Positions 15,774 to 28,116 are shown, counted from the first letter of the stretch. The stretch is 64,000 nucleotides of DNA from JALORV01 sp963712485 (GCA_963712485.1 CAVQID010000019.1:124001-188000), one strand, 5' to 3'. The notes: generated from the sequence alone by a model not told the origin. Numbers and translations: made by a program.

Positions 15774-17255
15774 CAGATACCGCCGATGCAGACATACTTG
15801 AGCACCAGGTACTCGTCGATGCCGTACTTCGACCCTTCGCGACCGATGCCCGACTGCTTGACGCCACCGAACGGTGCCACCTCGTTGGAGATCAGGCCGG
15901 TGTTGACGCCCACCATGCCGCTTTCGAGGCGCTCGGCAACGCGGAATACGCGCGCCACGTCGCGCGAGTAGAAGTAAGCCGCCAGCCCGAACTCGGTCGA
16001 ATTGGCGAGCGCGATCGCTTCGTCCTCGGTCTTGAACCGGAAGACGGGTGCCACCGGCCCGAAAGTTTCCTCGCGTGCCACCAGCATCTCGCTGGTGACA
16101 TCGGCCAGCACGGTCGGCTGGAAGAACGTGCCGCCGAGCTCATGCGGCGCGCCGCCGGTCAGCACGCGCGCGCCCTTGCTGCGCGCATCCGCAACATGCG
16201 CCTCGCACCTTGGTCAGCGCGTTGGCATCGATCAGCGGTCCCTGCTGCACGCCGGCCTCGAATCCCGAACCGACCTTGAGCTGCTGTGCCTTGGCTGCCA
16301 GTTTCTCGACGAAGGCATCGTAGATACCGGCCTGCACATAGAAGCGATTGGTGCACACGCAAGTCTGGCCGGCGTTGCGGTACTTCGACGCGACGGCGCC
16401 GTCGATGGCGGCATCGAGATCCGCGTCGTCGAAGACGAGGAAGGGCGCGTTGCCCCCGAGTTCGAGCGAGAGCTTCTTCAGCGTCGGCGCCGACTGCTGC
16501 ATCAGGATGCGGCCGACGACGGTGGAGCCGGTGAAGGAAAGCTTGCGCACGGTCGGCGATTCGCACAGCGCCTTGCCCACCTCGATCGACTTCGCCTCAT
16601 CCGCCGGCACGACGTTGAAGACCCCGGCAGGAATGCCCGCGCGCTGCGCGAGTTCCGCGAGCGCCAGCGCCGACAGCGGCGTCTGCTCCGCGGGCTTCAC
16701 GACGACGGGGCAACCGGCCGCCAGCGCGGGCGCCACCTTGCGCGTGATCATCGCGTTCGGGAAATTCCACGGCGTGATCGCCGCAGCCACGCCGATCGGC
16801 TCCTTGAAGACCAGCAGCCGACGGTCGGTGGCGACGGTCGGGATCGTGTCGCCGTAGACGCGCTTGGCTTCTTCGGCGAACCATTCGATGAACGAGGCGC
16901 CGTAGGCGACTTCGCCGCGGCTTTCGGCCATCGGCTTGCCCTGCTCGGCGGTCATCAGCTTGGCCAGGTCTTCCTGGTTCGCGATGATCAGTTGAAACCA
17001 CGTTCGCAGGATGGCGGCACGTTCCTTCGCCGTCTTGCTGCGCCAGGCGGGCCACGCCCGCGCAGCCGCGTCGATCGCGGCGACGGCCTCGACGCGGGTG
17101 CAGTTGGCGACGTCGGCGATCTTCAGTCCATCGGCCGGGTTGCTCACGGCGAAACGCGCACCGGACGCGGCGCTGCGCCAGGCGCCGTCGATGTAGGCGT
17201 CGGTCTTCAGGAGCCCGCCGTCCGCGAGTGTCGGCATTCCCACTTTCTGCAGCAT
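15773..17255 (-). CDS. gabD: NAD(P)-dependent succinate-semialdehyde dehydrogenase-like ALDH, one frameshift
   Basis: An ALDH of ~493 residues after repair. ITPWNFPNAMITRKVAPALAAGCPVVVKPA, FTGSTVVGRIL, the catalytic Glu in LELGGNAPFLVFDDAD and the catalytic Cys in NAGQTCVCTNRFYVQ are all visible, with FGPVAPV and GGVKQSGIGREGSKYGIDEYL at the end. The TCVCTNR pattern and length suit GabD-type succinate-semialdehyde dehydrogenases. The frame switches near 16211 in ALTKV/EAHV, where one extra G turns GTCGAG into GTGCGAG. Sequence error is likely. Substrate is inferred from family resemblance only. Confidence 0.87.
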
Positions 17256-17345
17256 GTCATCCTCCGCAGTGTCGAGATGAAAGAATACGCCGCAGCCGCG
17301 GGGCGGCCCATTAGACTTTCGCCAGTGCCCACGCGTTGACGACCG

Positions 17346-18250
17346 ATGAAGTTCGAAAGCCTTGCTCCCGACCTGCAGTCCTGGTTCCGCGACATGCTGA
17401 AACGCGGCACCTCGCCCGAGGCGACCGTGAAGTCACTGCTCGCCGCCGGGTACCAGGAGCGCTACGCCCGCGACGCGGTCGACGCGGCGTTCAAGGCGTT
17501 TCCGAAGCCTTCGGCACCGCCGCCGGTCCGGCGCCAGCGGCGGTGCGCGAGACAACCGACGTGGCGACCGCTTCCGCGCAGACGCTGAGTCAGCAGCTGG
17601 TGCAGATGCCGAACACCATCGCGACTGGAGATCGCGAGATCCACATGCTGTTCGCGCTGACGGCGCCGCGCATCGTGCTGTTCGGCAACCTGCTTTCAGC
17701 CGAAGAGTGCGACGAAATGATCAAGCTGTCGCAAGGCAAACTGGAACGCTCGAGCGTCGTCAACAACGAAACCGGCGCCTACGACATCCATCCGCATCGG
17801 ACGAGCTACGGCACCTACTTCAATCGCGGCGAGAACGAACTCATCCGTCGCATCGAAAACCGCATATCCGAGCTCGTCCAGTTTCCGCTGGAAAACGGCG
17901 AACCGATCCAGATCCTGCATTACGAGCCAGGCGGCGAATACAAGCCGCACTTCGATTACTTCGATCCGAAGCAGCCGGGTAATGAAGTGGTGCTGACCCA
18001 GGGCGGACAGCGCATCGCGACATTGGTGATGTACCTGAATGACGTCGAGGCGGGCGGCTCCACGGTGTTCCCGGAAGTCGGCGTCGATGTGCTGCCGCGC
18101 CGGGGCAACGCCGTGTATTTCGCCTACTACTCCGAGAACGGCGCGCTCGATGCGCGGACGCTGCATGGCGGCAGCCCGGTCGGCGCCGGCGAAAAGTGGA
18201 TCGCAACCAAGTGGTTCCGCGAGCGGCAGTACGTCGGCAGCGGCGCATAG
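17346..18250 (+). CDS. 2OG-Fe(II) oxygenase, prolyl 4-hydroxylase type, one frameshift
   Basis: About 300 residues after repair. The N-terminus MKFESLAPDLQSWFRDMLKR plus SPEATVKSLLAAGYQ is a short helical region. The oxygenase domain follows, with FGNLLSAEECDEMI, the iron ligands H and D in EYKPHFDYF, and the distal His and 2-oxoglutarate Lys in LHGGSPVGAGEKWIATKWFRE. The double-stranded beta-helix strands GGQRIATLVMYLNDVEAGGSTVFPE are complete. The frame changes near 17515-17530 in a Pro/Ala-rich linker. Protein substrate unknown. Confidence 0.86.
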
Positions 18251-18284
18251 CGGTGCGCCGATCGCAGTTCATTGCGGGAGTCGG

Positions 18285-18360
18285 TGGTGGGTCGTGAAGG
18301 ATTCGAACCTTCGACCTACGGATTAAGAGTCCGCTGCTCTACCAACTGAGCTAACGACCC
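18285..18360 (-). tRNA. tRNA-Lys(CTT)
   Basis: A 76-nt cloverleaf on the minus strand: acceptor GGGTCGT/ACGACCC, D arm GCTC...GAGC, anticodon stem GCGGA/TCCGT around CTCTTAA (anticodon CTT), T arm GAAGG-TTCGAAT-CCTTC and an encoded CCA. It lies 54 bases from the next tRNA-Lys in the same orientation. Confidence 0.96.
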
Positions 18361-18414
18361 GAGTTCCCTGTATCTCGTTGCCCGGAATCCAGCGGCCAGG
18401 CCCTGCGTCCTAAA

Positions 18415-18490
18415 TGGTGGGTCGTGCAAGATTCGAACTTGCGACCAACGGATTAAAAGTCCGCTGCTCTACCGGCTGAGCTAACGACCC
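18415..18490 (-). tRNA. tRNA-Lys(TTT)
   Basis: A 76-nt cloverleaf on the minus strand with the same acceptor stem as the downstream copy, anticodon loop CTTTTAA (anticodon TTT), T arm GCAAG-TTCGAAT-CTTGC and an encoded CCA. It precedes tRNA-Lys(CTT) in transcription order. The 173 bases upstream (18491-18663) hold no gene and should contain the promoter, which I could not place with confidence. Confidence 0.96.
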
Positions 18491-18663
18491 GAGTCCTGCA
18501 ATCCAAAAAACCTCGATGCTGCAATGCCTTCGATCTCGGGACTGCGTATCCAGGGGTCGTGAAAACGTCGTTATTGACGACCGGTCGCAACGAGAGGGCG
18601 AAATTATGCCGACGCCACAACCGCGGGTCAAACCGGCGCACGCCGCTGCCGGGCGTGCTCGAC

Positions 18664-20256
18664 TCAACGTGCTGACAGATCGACCGTCGGCTGACTCGTG
18701 TCCAGCTCGTCGAACTCCACGCTGATCAGTGTCCCCGGCCACTGCGGATCGGACGCGGTGGGACTGCCGGTGACGCGAACCAGCGCGCTGTGCTGCTCGG
18801 CAATCTCGCGCACGATGGCCAGGCCCAGGCCACTGCCATCGACATTCGTGCCGAGAATTCGATAGAAGCGATCGAAGACGCGCTGGCGCTCGGCTTCAGG
18901 TATGCCGGGTCCCGTGTCTTCGACTTCGAGATAGGCGGACTCCTCGCGTTGCACGACGCGCACGGTGACGCTGCCGCCCCGCGGCGTATAGCGCAGCGCA
19001 TTGTCGAGAAGGTTCTTCAGCAATTCGCGCACCAGCATCGGCGCCGCCACCGTGCGGACGCGTCCGTCGGGGCTTTCGAACCCGAGGTCCACGCCGCGCG
19101 CAATCGCGTCGGTGACGTACTCGCGGACGAGATCCCGCGCCAGCGGCACCAGGTCGATCACTTCGAAAACGCTGGGATCACTGGCCTGGTATTCCGCGCG
19201 GGCGAGTGCGAGCAGCTGGTTGATAAGGTGAGTCGAGCGCTCGGTGGAAGCGGCGATGTGACGCAGCGTCCGCTTGAGTTCGTGCGGGTCGGTTTCGCGC
19301 AGCGCGAGTTCCGCCTGCGTGCGCAGCCCCGCGAGGGGCGTCTTCATCTGATGCGCGGCGTCGGCGAGGAAGCGCCGCTGCATCTGCAGATTGAGTGACA
19401 GCCGTTCCAGCATCTCATTGAACGAACTGACGAGCGGGGCGATCTCCTCCGGCGCGCCGCGCGCGTCGATGGGCGACAGATCGTCCGGCTGGCGCGATCG
19501 TATGCGCGCCTGCAGGTCCGCAAGCGGCGCCAGACCGCGGGTCAGCCCGAACCAGACCAGCAGGACCGCGATCGGCAGCACAATGAACTGCGGCACGATC
19601 ACGCCGCGGATGATCTCGTTGGCTAGCTGCGAACGCTTTTCCAGTGTCTCGGCGACCTGCACCAGCGCGTACTGCCGTTGTCCGCCGCGGTTGAACTCTG
19701 CCCAGGTGTAGGCAATGCGGACCTCGTTGCCGCGGACCAGGTCGGAGCGGAACTGGACGGCGAGCGGAACCGGGAGCGCGTCCTCGGGAGGGAGCGGGAG
19801 GTCGCCATCACCGGCGACGAATTCGCCGCGCAGCCCGAGAACCATGTAATAGACGCTGTCGGCGGCATCGGCGCGCAGGACTTCGCGCGTGCTCATCGGC
19901 AACTGCAGCGTGACTTCGCCCTGGGATTCGCGCACATGATGGGCCAGCACGCCGACGGCGTCGGCGAGACTCCGGTCGAACGGCGCGTTGGCGATCGTCT
20001 GCGCGACGATGTAGGTGACCGTGACGCTCATCGGCCACAGCAGGAACAGCGGCGCCAGCATCCAGTCGAGAATCTCGCCGAACAGCGATCGCTGCTCGAA
20101 CTGCGCGCGCAGCGGGTTGCGCAGCTGGCGCGGTTCGGTCGGCAGATCGCCGGCACCGACAGGGTGGGGCTCGGCTGCGTTCCTGGCCCACGGCGCGCGC
20201 AGGCGAGGCTTAGGACTGCCTTCCTCAGGCATCGGGCTGCGCGTGGCGGTCGTCAC
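18664..20256 (-). CDS. Two-component sensor histidine kinase, TctE/QseC-like
   Basis: 530 residues. A first membrane segment (DWMLAPLFLLWPMSVTVTYIV), a ~120-residue periplasmic domain, a second membrane segment (IVPQFIVLPIAVLLVWFGLT) and a HAMP linker come first. The dimerisation H-box is FLADAAHQMKTPLAGLR. The ATPase shows NLLDNALRYTPRGG, VEDTGPGIPE, FDRFYR and GSGLGLAIVREIAEQH. It overlaps its response regulator by four bases. A TctDE-like pair beside recA is a familiar arrangement in Burkholderiales, where tricarboxylate sensing is known for some members; the signal here is unknown. Confidence 0.92.
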   Translation of the reverse strand: MTTATRSPMPEEGSPKPRLRAPWARNAAEPHPVGAGDLPTEPRQLRNPLRAQFEQRSLFGEILDWMLAPLFLLWPMSVTVTYIVAQTIANAPFDRSLADAVGVLAHHVRESQGEVTLQLPMSTREVLRADAADSVYYMVLGLRGEFVAGDGDLPLPPEDALPVPLAVQFRSDLVRGNEVRIAYTWAEFNRGGQRQYALVQVAETLEKRSQLANEIIRGVIVPQFIVLPIAVLLVWFGLTRGLAPLADLQARIRSRQPDDLSPIDARGAPEEIAPLVSSFNEMLERLSLNLQMQRRFLADAAHQMKTPLAGLRTQAELALRETDPHELKRTLRHIAASTERSTHLINQLLALARAEYQASDPSVFEVIDLVPLARDLVREYVTDAIARGVDLGFESPDGRVRTVAAPMLVRELLKNLLDNALRYTPRGGSVTVRVVQREESAYLEVEDTGPGIPEAERQRVFDRFYRILGTNVDGSGLGLAIVREIAEQHSALVRVTGSPTASDPQWPGTLISVEFDELDTSQPTVDLSAR

Positions 20257-20957
20257 GCATGGCCGGCGCTGGCTTCGGCGGCGGCCGGGTCGGCGAAGCG
20301 TTCAAGGTAGTAGCCGAGTCCTCGCACCGTGACGATGCGGACCACGTCGGTTTCGATCTTCTTGCGGAGTCGATGCACATAGACTTCGATGGCATTGGTG
20401 CTCACCTCTTCACCCCAGCTGCACAGGTGGTCCACCAGTTGTTCCTTGCTGACCAGCCGGCCGGGACGCTGCAGCAGGATCTCGAGCAGGCTGAGTTCGC
20501 GTGCCGACAGATCAAGCATGCGGTCGTGCAGGAACGCCGCGTGGCCCACCTGGTCGAGTGTCAGCGGTCCGTGCTTGAGCACGGTCTGCGCACCGCCGGC
20601 GGCGCGACGCGTCAGCGCCCGCACGCGCGCCTCCAGTTCCGACAGCGCGAACGGTTTTGCCATGTAATCGTCGGCCCCCAGGTCGAGTCCCTTGACGCGC
20701 TGCTCGACGGTATCGGCGGCCGTCAGGATCAGCACCGGCACCGTCGAATTGCGCGCGCGCAGGCGTTTCAACACTTCGAGACCGGACATCCGCGGCAGTC
20801 CCACGTCCAGGATCAGCAGATCGAAGGGCTGCGCGGTCAGCGCGGCGTCGGCCTCGTCGCCGCCGGCGACGACGTCGACGGCGTAGCCCCCGGCCCGCAA
20901 TGAGCGGGACAGGCCATCGGCCAGGACGGCGTCGTCTTCGGCGATCAGGATGCGCAT
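20253..20957 (-). CDS. OmpR/PhoB-family response regulator
   Basis: 234 residues from the ATG at 20957 (MRILIAEDDAVLADGL). The receiver domain has the acidic pair ED, the phospho-acceptor Asp in LLILDVGLPRMSG, the Thr in LILTAAD and the Lys in YMAKPFALSEL. The C-terminal winged helix shows LSARELSLLEILLQRPGRLVSKEQL, EVSTNAIEVYVHRLRKKI and VRGLGYYLE. It is transcribed first, upstream of and overlapping the kinase gene, and divergently from recA. Confidence 0.95.
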   Translation of the reverse strand: MRILIAEDDAVLADGLSRSLRAGGYAVDVVAGGDEADAALTAQPFDLLILDVGLPRMSGLEVLKRLRARNSTVPVLILTAADTVEQRVKGLDLGADDYMAKPFALSELEARVRALTRRAAGGAQTVLKHGPLTLDQVGHAAFLHDRMLDLSARELSLLEILLQRPGRLVSKEQLVDHLCSWGEEVSTNAIEVYVHRLRKKIETDVVRIVTVRGLGYYLERFADPAAAEASAGHA

Positions 20958-21070
20958 GGGTCGGCGGGTATGCTTGCGCCCGAACCGAGTCGAGCGCGCG
21001 CCGCAGTCTAGGGCGGCCGAAACCTGCGCGGCAAGGCCGCCGCACCAGCCGGTTGGCCGGCAGCCCCCGG

Positions 21071-21125
21071 TTGACAAGCGATACTGGAAGAATCTACAGT
21101 GGATGCACTGTTAATACTTTCAGTG
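21071..21125 (+). promoter_or_regulatory. Promoter of recA with a LexA-like palindrome
   Basis: A perfect -35 TTGACA (21071-21076) and a -10-like TACAGT (21095-21100) are separated by 18 bases. Just downstream is CACTG-N10-CAGTG (21106-21125). It contains CTGT-N8-TCAG, one base from the proteobacterial LexA box CTGT-N8-ACAG. The site covers the expected transcription start, where LexA would block initiation. The single mismatch makes SOS control likely but not certain. Confidence 0.6.
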
Positions 21126-21188
21126 CCTCGGGCGTTCCGGGGCCGGGCGCGAGCGGAGGCGGCGATGGACGACGGAAGGAGTGTTGTG

Positions 21189-22215
<1,027 letters not shown>

Positions 22216-22222
22216 TCGAGGC

Positions 22223-22705
22223 ATGGCGTCGGAGTCGCGCAATCCGGCCGCGCGATTGCTGCAGCGGGCAATCGCGCTGCTTGCGCGACGCGAGCACAGC
22301 CGGGCGCAGCTCACCGCCAAACTCGAGCGCCGGCTCGAAGAAGGGCAGGACCGCGCTGACATCGAAGCGGTGCTGGACGAACTGCAGCGCCGCGATCTGC
22401 TCTCCGAAGAGCGGTTTGCCGCCTCCGTCGTCCGCGTTCGCGCTGCGCGCTACGGCGATGCCCGCGTTGCTCAGGACCTCAGAGCGCGCGGGGTTCCGAA
22501 CGACGTCGCCAAGTCGGCGCTTGATGCGCTGCGTGGCTCGGAGTTCGAGCGCGCACGAGCCCAGTGGGCGCGTCGTTTCAAATCGCCTCCTGCTTCGCTC
22601 GAAGAGCGCGCACGCCAGGTTCGTTTCCTTCAGTCCCGCGGATTCAGCTCGGCTGTCATTCGCAAAGTGCTGACAGGTCTCCCGGGCGAGGACCCGGCTG
22701 AGTAG
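22223..22705 (+). CDS. recX: Regulatory protein RecX
   Basis: 160 residues with the three tandem three-helix repeats of RecX: RAIALLARREHSRAQLTAKLERR, VLDELQRRDLLSEERFAAS...RARGV, and a third ending VRFLQSRGFSSAVIRKVL. RecX binds and limits RecA filaments. It starts eight bases after the corrected recA stop, so the two are co-transcribed, the normal arrangement in betaproteobacteria. The 250-base gap after it holds no gene that I can support. Confidence 0.93.
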   Translation: MASESRNPAARLLQRAIALLARREHSRAQLTAKLERRLEEGQDRADIEAVLDELQRRDLLSEERFAASVVRVRAARYGDARVAQDLRARGVPNDVAKSALDALRGSEFERARAQWARRFKSPPASLEERARQVRFLQSRGFSSAVIRKVLTGLPGEDPAE

Positions 22706-22955
22706 CCGACTGCCGCGGCGTTGATTGCCGCCCTTCAAGGGGCAAGGCGACGCCGGCTGACCCGCCACTGACGGTGCTGACGAGCCCAAGCCGCGGGCCG
22801 GCTCCCTGCTGAGCAACGTTGAGCCACCACGGCGTGGGACAAGGCGGCGACGCTTCGGCAGGCCGCTCCGACCAAGGCGGTGGCGGGTCGCTGTGTTAAA
22901 TTTCTCTGTCGGGCCGCGCCAGGCTTTTCCACGGCGGCCCTTTTCTTTGTCGCTG

Positions 22956-23554
22956 ATGCCCAACCGCCGCCACGTGCACACGCGTTCGATCCGGGTCGAT
23001 GCGTATGCACGCGACGACGGCCTGTGGGACCTCGAGACTCAGCTCACAGACACCAAGTCGCGCGACTTCCCGCTGGCGACCGGCATGCGCGCCGCCGGCG
23101 ATCCGGTGCACGACATGGTCCTGCGCGTCACGATCGACACAAAGCTGAACATCATTGACGCCGTGGCCGAGTCCCGGGCGGTGCCTTATCCCGGCTATTG
23201 CGACACGATCGGACCGGACTACACCAAGCTGATCGGCCTGAACCTCCTGCAGGACTTCCGCCGACACCTGCAGGGCCGGCTGGGGGGCGTGCACGGCTGC
23301 ACGCACATCACCGAGCTGGCCAACGTGCTGCCGACCGCGGCAGTCCAGGCGTTTGCCGGCGAAGTGTTCAAGACGCGCGATGCCGCGCACACGGGTCATC
23401 AGAGCGACGAGAAGATGCCGTGGCAGCTCGACCGCTGCCACGCGCTGCGCACGGACGGGCCGGCGGTGGCGAAGTTCTATCCGCGCTGGCATCAACCGAA
23501 GAAGAAAAGCGCCGCGCACGCCAAGCCGACTCCGATCAAGGACGGGACCACACA

Positions 23555-23558
<4 letters not shown>
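22956..23558 (+). CDS. DUF2889-family protein
   Basis: 200 residues (MPNRRHVHTRSIRVDAYARD...). DUF2889 members share RDDGLWDLETQLTDTKSRDF, HDMVLRVTIDTKLNI, YPGYCDTIGPDYTKLIGLNLL and GVHGCTHITELANVLPTAA, all present here with conserved Cys and His residues that could bind a metal. The function of the family is unknown. The stop overlaps the sucC start (ATGA), so it is coupled to succinyl-CoA synthetase. The basic tail QPKKKSAAHAKPTPIKDG is unstructured. Confidence 0.85.
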
Positions 23559-24721
<1,163 letters not shown>

Positions 24722-24740
24722 ACGCGCAAAGAGAACAACG

Positions 24741-25624
24741 ATGAGCATCCTGATCGACAAGAACACCCGCGTGGTCACGCAGGGCATCACCGGCAAGACC
24801 GGGCAGTTCCATACGCGCGCCTGCCGCGAGTACGCCAACGGCAAGGCCTGTTTCGTCGCGGGCGTGAATCCGAAGAAGGCCGGCGAGGACTTCGAGGGCA
24901 TTCCGATCTTCGCCACCGTCAGGGATGCGAAGGCGCAGACCGGCGCCAACGTCTCGGTGATCTACGTGCCGCCCGCCGGCGCGGCCGATGCGATCTGGGA
25001 GGCCGTCGATGCCGACCTCGATCTCGTCATCTGCATCACCGAAGGCATTCCGGTGCGCGACATGGTCGTCGTGCGCGACAAGATGCGCAAGCACAGCAAG
25101 AAGACGCTGCTGCTCGGGCCCAACTGTCCCGGCACGATCACGCCGGACGAGATCAAGATCGGCATCATGCCGGGGCACATTCACCGCAAGGGCCGCATCG
25201 GCGTGGTGTCGCGCTCGGGCACGCTGACCTACGAGGCGGTGGCGCAGCTGACCGATCTCGGGCTCGGTCAGTCGAGCGCGGTCGGCATCGGCGGTGACCC
25301 GGTCAACGGACTCAAGCACATCGACATCCTGAAGCTCTTCAACGAAGATCCGGACACCGATGCGGTCGTGATGATCGGCGAGATCGGCGGCACCGACGAA
25401 GAGATCGCCGCCGAGTGGGCAAAGAGCACATGAAGAAGCCGGTCGTCGGCTTCATCGCCGGCGTGACTGCGCCGCCGGGCAAGCGCATGGGCCATGCCGG
25501 CGCGATCATCTCCGGCGGCAAGGGCACTGCGCAGGAGAAGCTCGCCGTGATGGAGGCCTGCGGCATCCGAACCACGAAGAACCCGTCGGAACTGGGCAAG
25601 CTGCTCAAGAGTGTGTTGAAGTAG
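24741..25624 (+). CDS. sucD: Succinyl-CoA synthetase alpha subunit, one frameshift
   Basis: The CoA-binding part reads MSILIDKNTRVVTQGITGKTGQFHTR, with VYVPPAGAADAI-type motifs, GPNCPGTITPDEIKIGIMPG and GVVSRSGTLTYEAV. After EIGGTDEEIAAEWAK the frame breaks near 25424, where one G is missing in AAGGAGCAC. The other frame continues EHMKKPVVGFIAGVTAPPGKRMGHAGAI, which includes the active-site His region, and ends LGKLLKSVLK. Corrected length is about 294 residues, the family norm. The gene is essential for the cycle and both halves are conserved, so an error is likely. Confidence 0.95.
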
Positions 25625-25682
25625 ACGGGCTGCTACGGCCGTTGAAGGTGCCATAGAGCGCCTCATAGCAGGAGACACGTCG

Positions 25683-26393
25683 ATGATCGAATGGCTGATG
25701 AATCTGGAATGGGATGCGATCGTCCAGATCATCATCATCGACATCCTGCTGGGCGGCGACAACGCGGTCATCATCGCGCTCGCCTGCCGCAACCTTCCGC
25801 CCAAGCATCGCCGCCAGGGGATCATCTGGGGCGCCGCGGGCGCGATCATCCTGCGCGTGATCCTCATCACCGTTGCGGTCGCCCTGCTCACGGTGCCGTT
25901 CCTGAAACTGGTGGGCGGGCTGCTGCTGCTGTGGATCGGCGTGAAGCTGATTGCGCCACCCGGGGAGGAAGGCGATGAGCACGGCAAGGTCAAGGCGAGC
26001 GACAAGCTGCTGTCGGCGATCAAGACGATCATCGTCGCCGACTTCGTGATGTCGCTCGACAACGTCATCGCCATCGCCGGCGCCGCAGAGCAGGCCGATC
26101 CGAGCCAGCGCACGGGCCTCATCATCTTCGGCCTGCTCGTCTCGGTGCCGTTCATCGTGTTCGGCAGCCAGATCATCCTCAAGTTGCTCGACCGCTATCC
26201 GATCATCATCCTGCTGGGCGGCGGCGCTGCTCGGCTGGATCGCCGGCGGCCTGATGGTGACCGATCCCGTCGCCGAGTCCCACGTTCCGCAGACGATACC
26301 GTGCGCTACCTCGCCAGCGCCGGCGGGGCGGCTTTCGTCGTGGTGGTCGCCAAGTTCCTGGCGTGGCGCCGTCGTCCCGCCTCCCGCCCGTGA
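25683..26393 (+). CDS. TerC-family integral membrane protein, two compensating indels
   Basis: About 236 residues with seven membrane helices. The TerC signatures IIIIDILLGGDNAVIIALACRNLP and TIIVADFVMSLDNVIAIAGAA each carry the conserved DN pair thought to bind metal. After IIILLGGGA the frame slips near 26225, continuing LLGWIAGGLMVTDP, and slips back near 26300 to give VRYLASAGGAAFVVVVAKFLA. TerC-type (YjbE-like) proteins export or insert metal ions, including manganese in characterised cases. It follows sucD as is usual in Burkholderiales. Confidence 0.88.
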   Translation: MIEWLMNLEWDAIVQIIIIDILLGGDNAVIIALACRNLPPKHRRQGIIWGAAGAIILRVILITVAVALLTVPFLKLVGGLLLLWIGVKLIAPPGEEGDEHGKVKASDKLLSAIKTIIVADFVMSLDNVIAIAGAAEQADPSQRTGLIIFGLLVSVPFIVFGSQIILKLLDRYPIIILLGGGAARLDRRRPDGDRSRRRVPRSADDTVRYLASAGGAAFVVVVAKFLAWRRRPASRP

Positions 26394-26400
26394 TGCCCTG

Positions 26401-27205
26401 ATGAACGTCGCCCTCGATTTCGCGCTCAAGACCCACCCGGGACTGGTGCGCCCGCTCAATGAGGATGCGATCGGCGCCGACCCTTCGTGCGGGCTCTTTG
26501 CGCTCGCCGACGGGCTCGGCGGCTACAACGCCGGGGAGGTCGCCAGCGTGATGGCGATCAGCTCGGTGCTGGACCGGTTGTCCTCGTCGCTCGCCGCGTC
26601 GCGCACGTCGGACGTGCCGTTCACGCCCGACGAAGTGATCTACGACACCGTCAACGAGATCAACGCCAATATCTACAACGCGGCGCTGAACAGCGCCGCC
26701 TTCGAGGGCATGGCCACGACGCTGGTCGTGGCCTGGTTCCTCGGCGAACGGCTGTGGGTGGCGCACACCGGCGATTCGCGCCTGTATCGCTATCGCGACG
26801 ACCAGCTCGAGCAGCTGACGCGCGACCATTCGTTTTCGCAGGAGCTGCTCGACGCCGGCATGGTCACCGAGGAAGAGGCGCGCATCCTGCCGGCCAAGAA
26901 CCTCGTCACCCGCGCGCTCGGCGCCAGCCCGGAGATCGAACCGGAAGTCCAGGAACTCGACGTCGTCGCCGGCGACCTGGTGTTGCTTTGCTCCGACGGC
27001 CTGACCGAGATGGTGGGCAGCTATGAAATCGCCGGACTGCTGGCTGGCCCAGGCCGACATGCACGAGACGGCGCGCCGGCTCGTCGACCTCGCCAACGAG
27101 GCCGGCGGCCGCGACAACGTCTCGGTCATCGTCATCAAGGTCACGGGCAAGGACGCGCCTGCGCCCGCCCCGGAAGCGGCGGATAGCGCCCCCGCCGAAG
27201 GTTGA
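26401..27205 (+). CDS. PP2C-type serine/threonine protein phosphatase, one frameshift
   Basis: About 267 residues after repair. It has the PPM metal-binding and catalytic motifs in order: GLVRPLNEDAIGAD, LFALADGLGGYNAGEVAS, GMATTLVVAWF, VAHTGDSRLYRYRD, LTRDHSFSQ, LLCSDGLTEMV and GGRDNVSVIVIKV. The frame changes near 27040 in LL/AQADMHETARRLVDLA. It removes phosphate from Ser/Thr with two Mn or Mg ions. An FHA protein gene follows after 86 bases, suggesting a phosphosignalling pair, but no Ser/Thr kinase gene is present nearby. Confidence 0.88.
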
Positions 27206-27291
27206 AACCGTGGCTAGACCGTTGATTGGCAGCCTTTTTGCACGCTGGCAGAATCCGCGCAAATACGAGAATATGGGTCCAGGGAGAAAAG

Positions 27292-27970
27292 ATGCCTAGG
27301 CTGGTCCTGAGTCTGGATGGCGTGGTGCTGCGCGAAGTCGGTCTGACCAAGGACCGGACGACCATCGGCCGGCGCTCCCACAACGACATCGTGATCGACA
27401 ACCTTGCCGTCAGCGGCGAGCACGCGGTCATCTACACGCTCGGCCGGCGAGGTCTATCTCGAGGACCTCGGCTCCACCAATGGCACCACCGTCAACGGCC
27501 AGCCGATCAAGAAGCACCTGCTGCAAAGCGGCGACGCGGTCGAGATCGGCAAGTACCGGCTCAAGTTCCTCGCCGACGGCGCCTCCGGCACCGAGGGCGA
27601 AGTCGACATCGACACCTCGCAGCCGCTGAAGCGCGAGTTCTACGGCCCCGGCCCGGCGACGATCCAGATCCGCCAGCCCGGCTCCGGTGAAGACTCGCCG
27701 GCCGCGGCGTCGATCAAGATCCTCAACGGCGCCAACGAAGGCCGCGAACTGCAGCTCGTGAAGGCGCTGACGACGATCGGACGCCCGGGCCACCAGGTCG
27801 CCGTCATCACGCGCCGCCCGACCGGCTACTTCATCGCCCACGTCGAAGGCGAAGTGTTCCCGACCGTGAACGGCACCAACCTCGGTTCCGCCGCGCATCC
27901 GCTGAAGAACAAGGACGTCATCGAACTCGCCGGCGTGCGGATGGAGTTCGTCAACGCGCCGGCGGTTTAA
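27292..27970 (+). CDS. FHA-domain protein with two FHA-like modules, one frameshift
   Basis: About 225 residues. The first module shows TTIGRRSHNDIVIDN, the SGEHA phosphothreonine-binding loop and LEDLGSTNGTTVNG, split by an extra base near 27447. The second module (ITTIGRPGHQVAVITRR...TVNGTNLGSA...VIELAGVRMEF) keeps the strand pattern but lacks the SxxH loop, so it probably does not bind phosphopeptide. FHA domains read phosphothreonine. The phosphatase upstream and pilA downstream suggest a link to surface or pilus regulation, which is inference from position. Confidence 0.85.
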
Positions 27971-28116
27971 GGTAGCGACTCGACGGCTCATCCGCTCGGA
28001 TGATGCGTGCGCTTCGCGGCACCGCCTGACACGATTCGTCACCTCGCCTTAGCCGCGAAATGTCAGGAGTGCCTTGAATTGATGGCACTTTTCTCCGATT
28101 TAGCGGCAATTCACCC

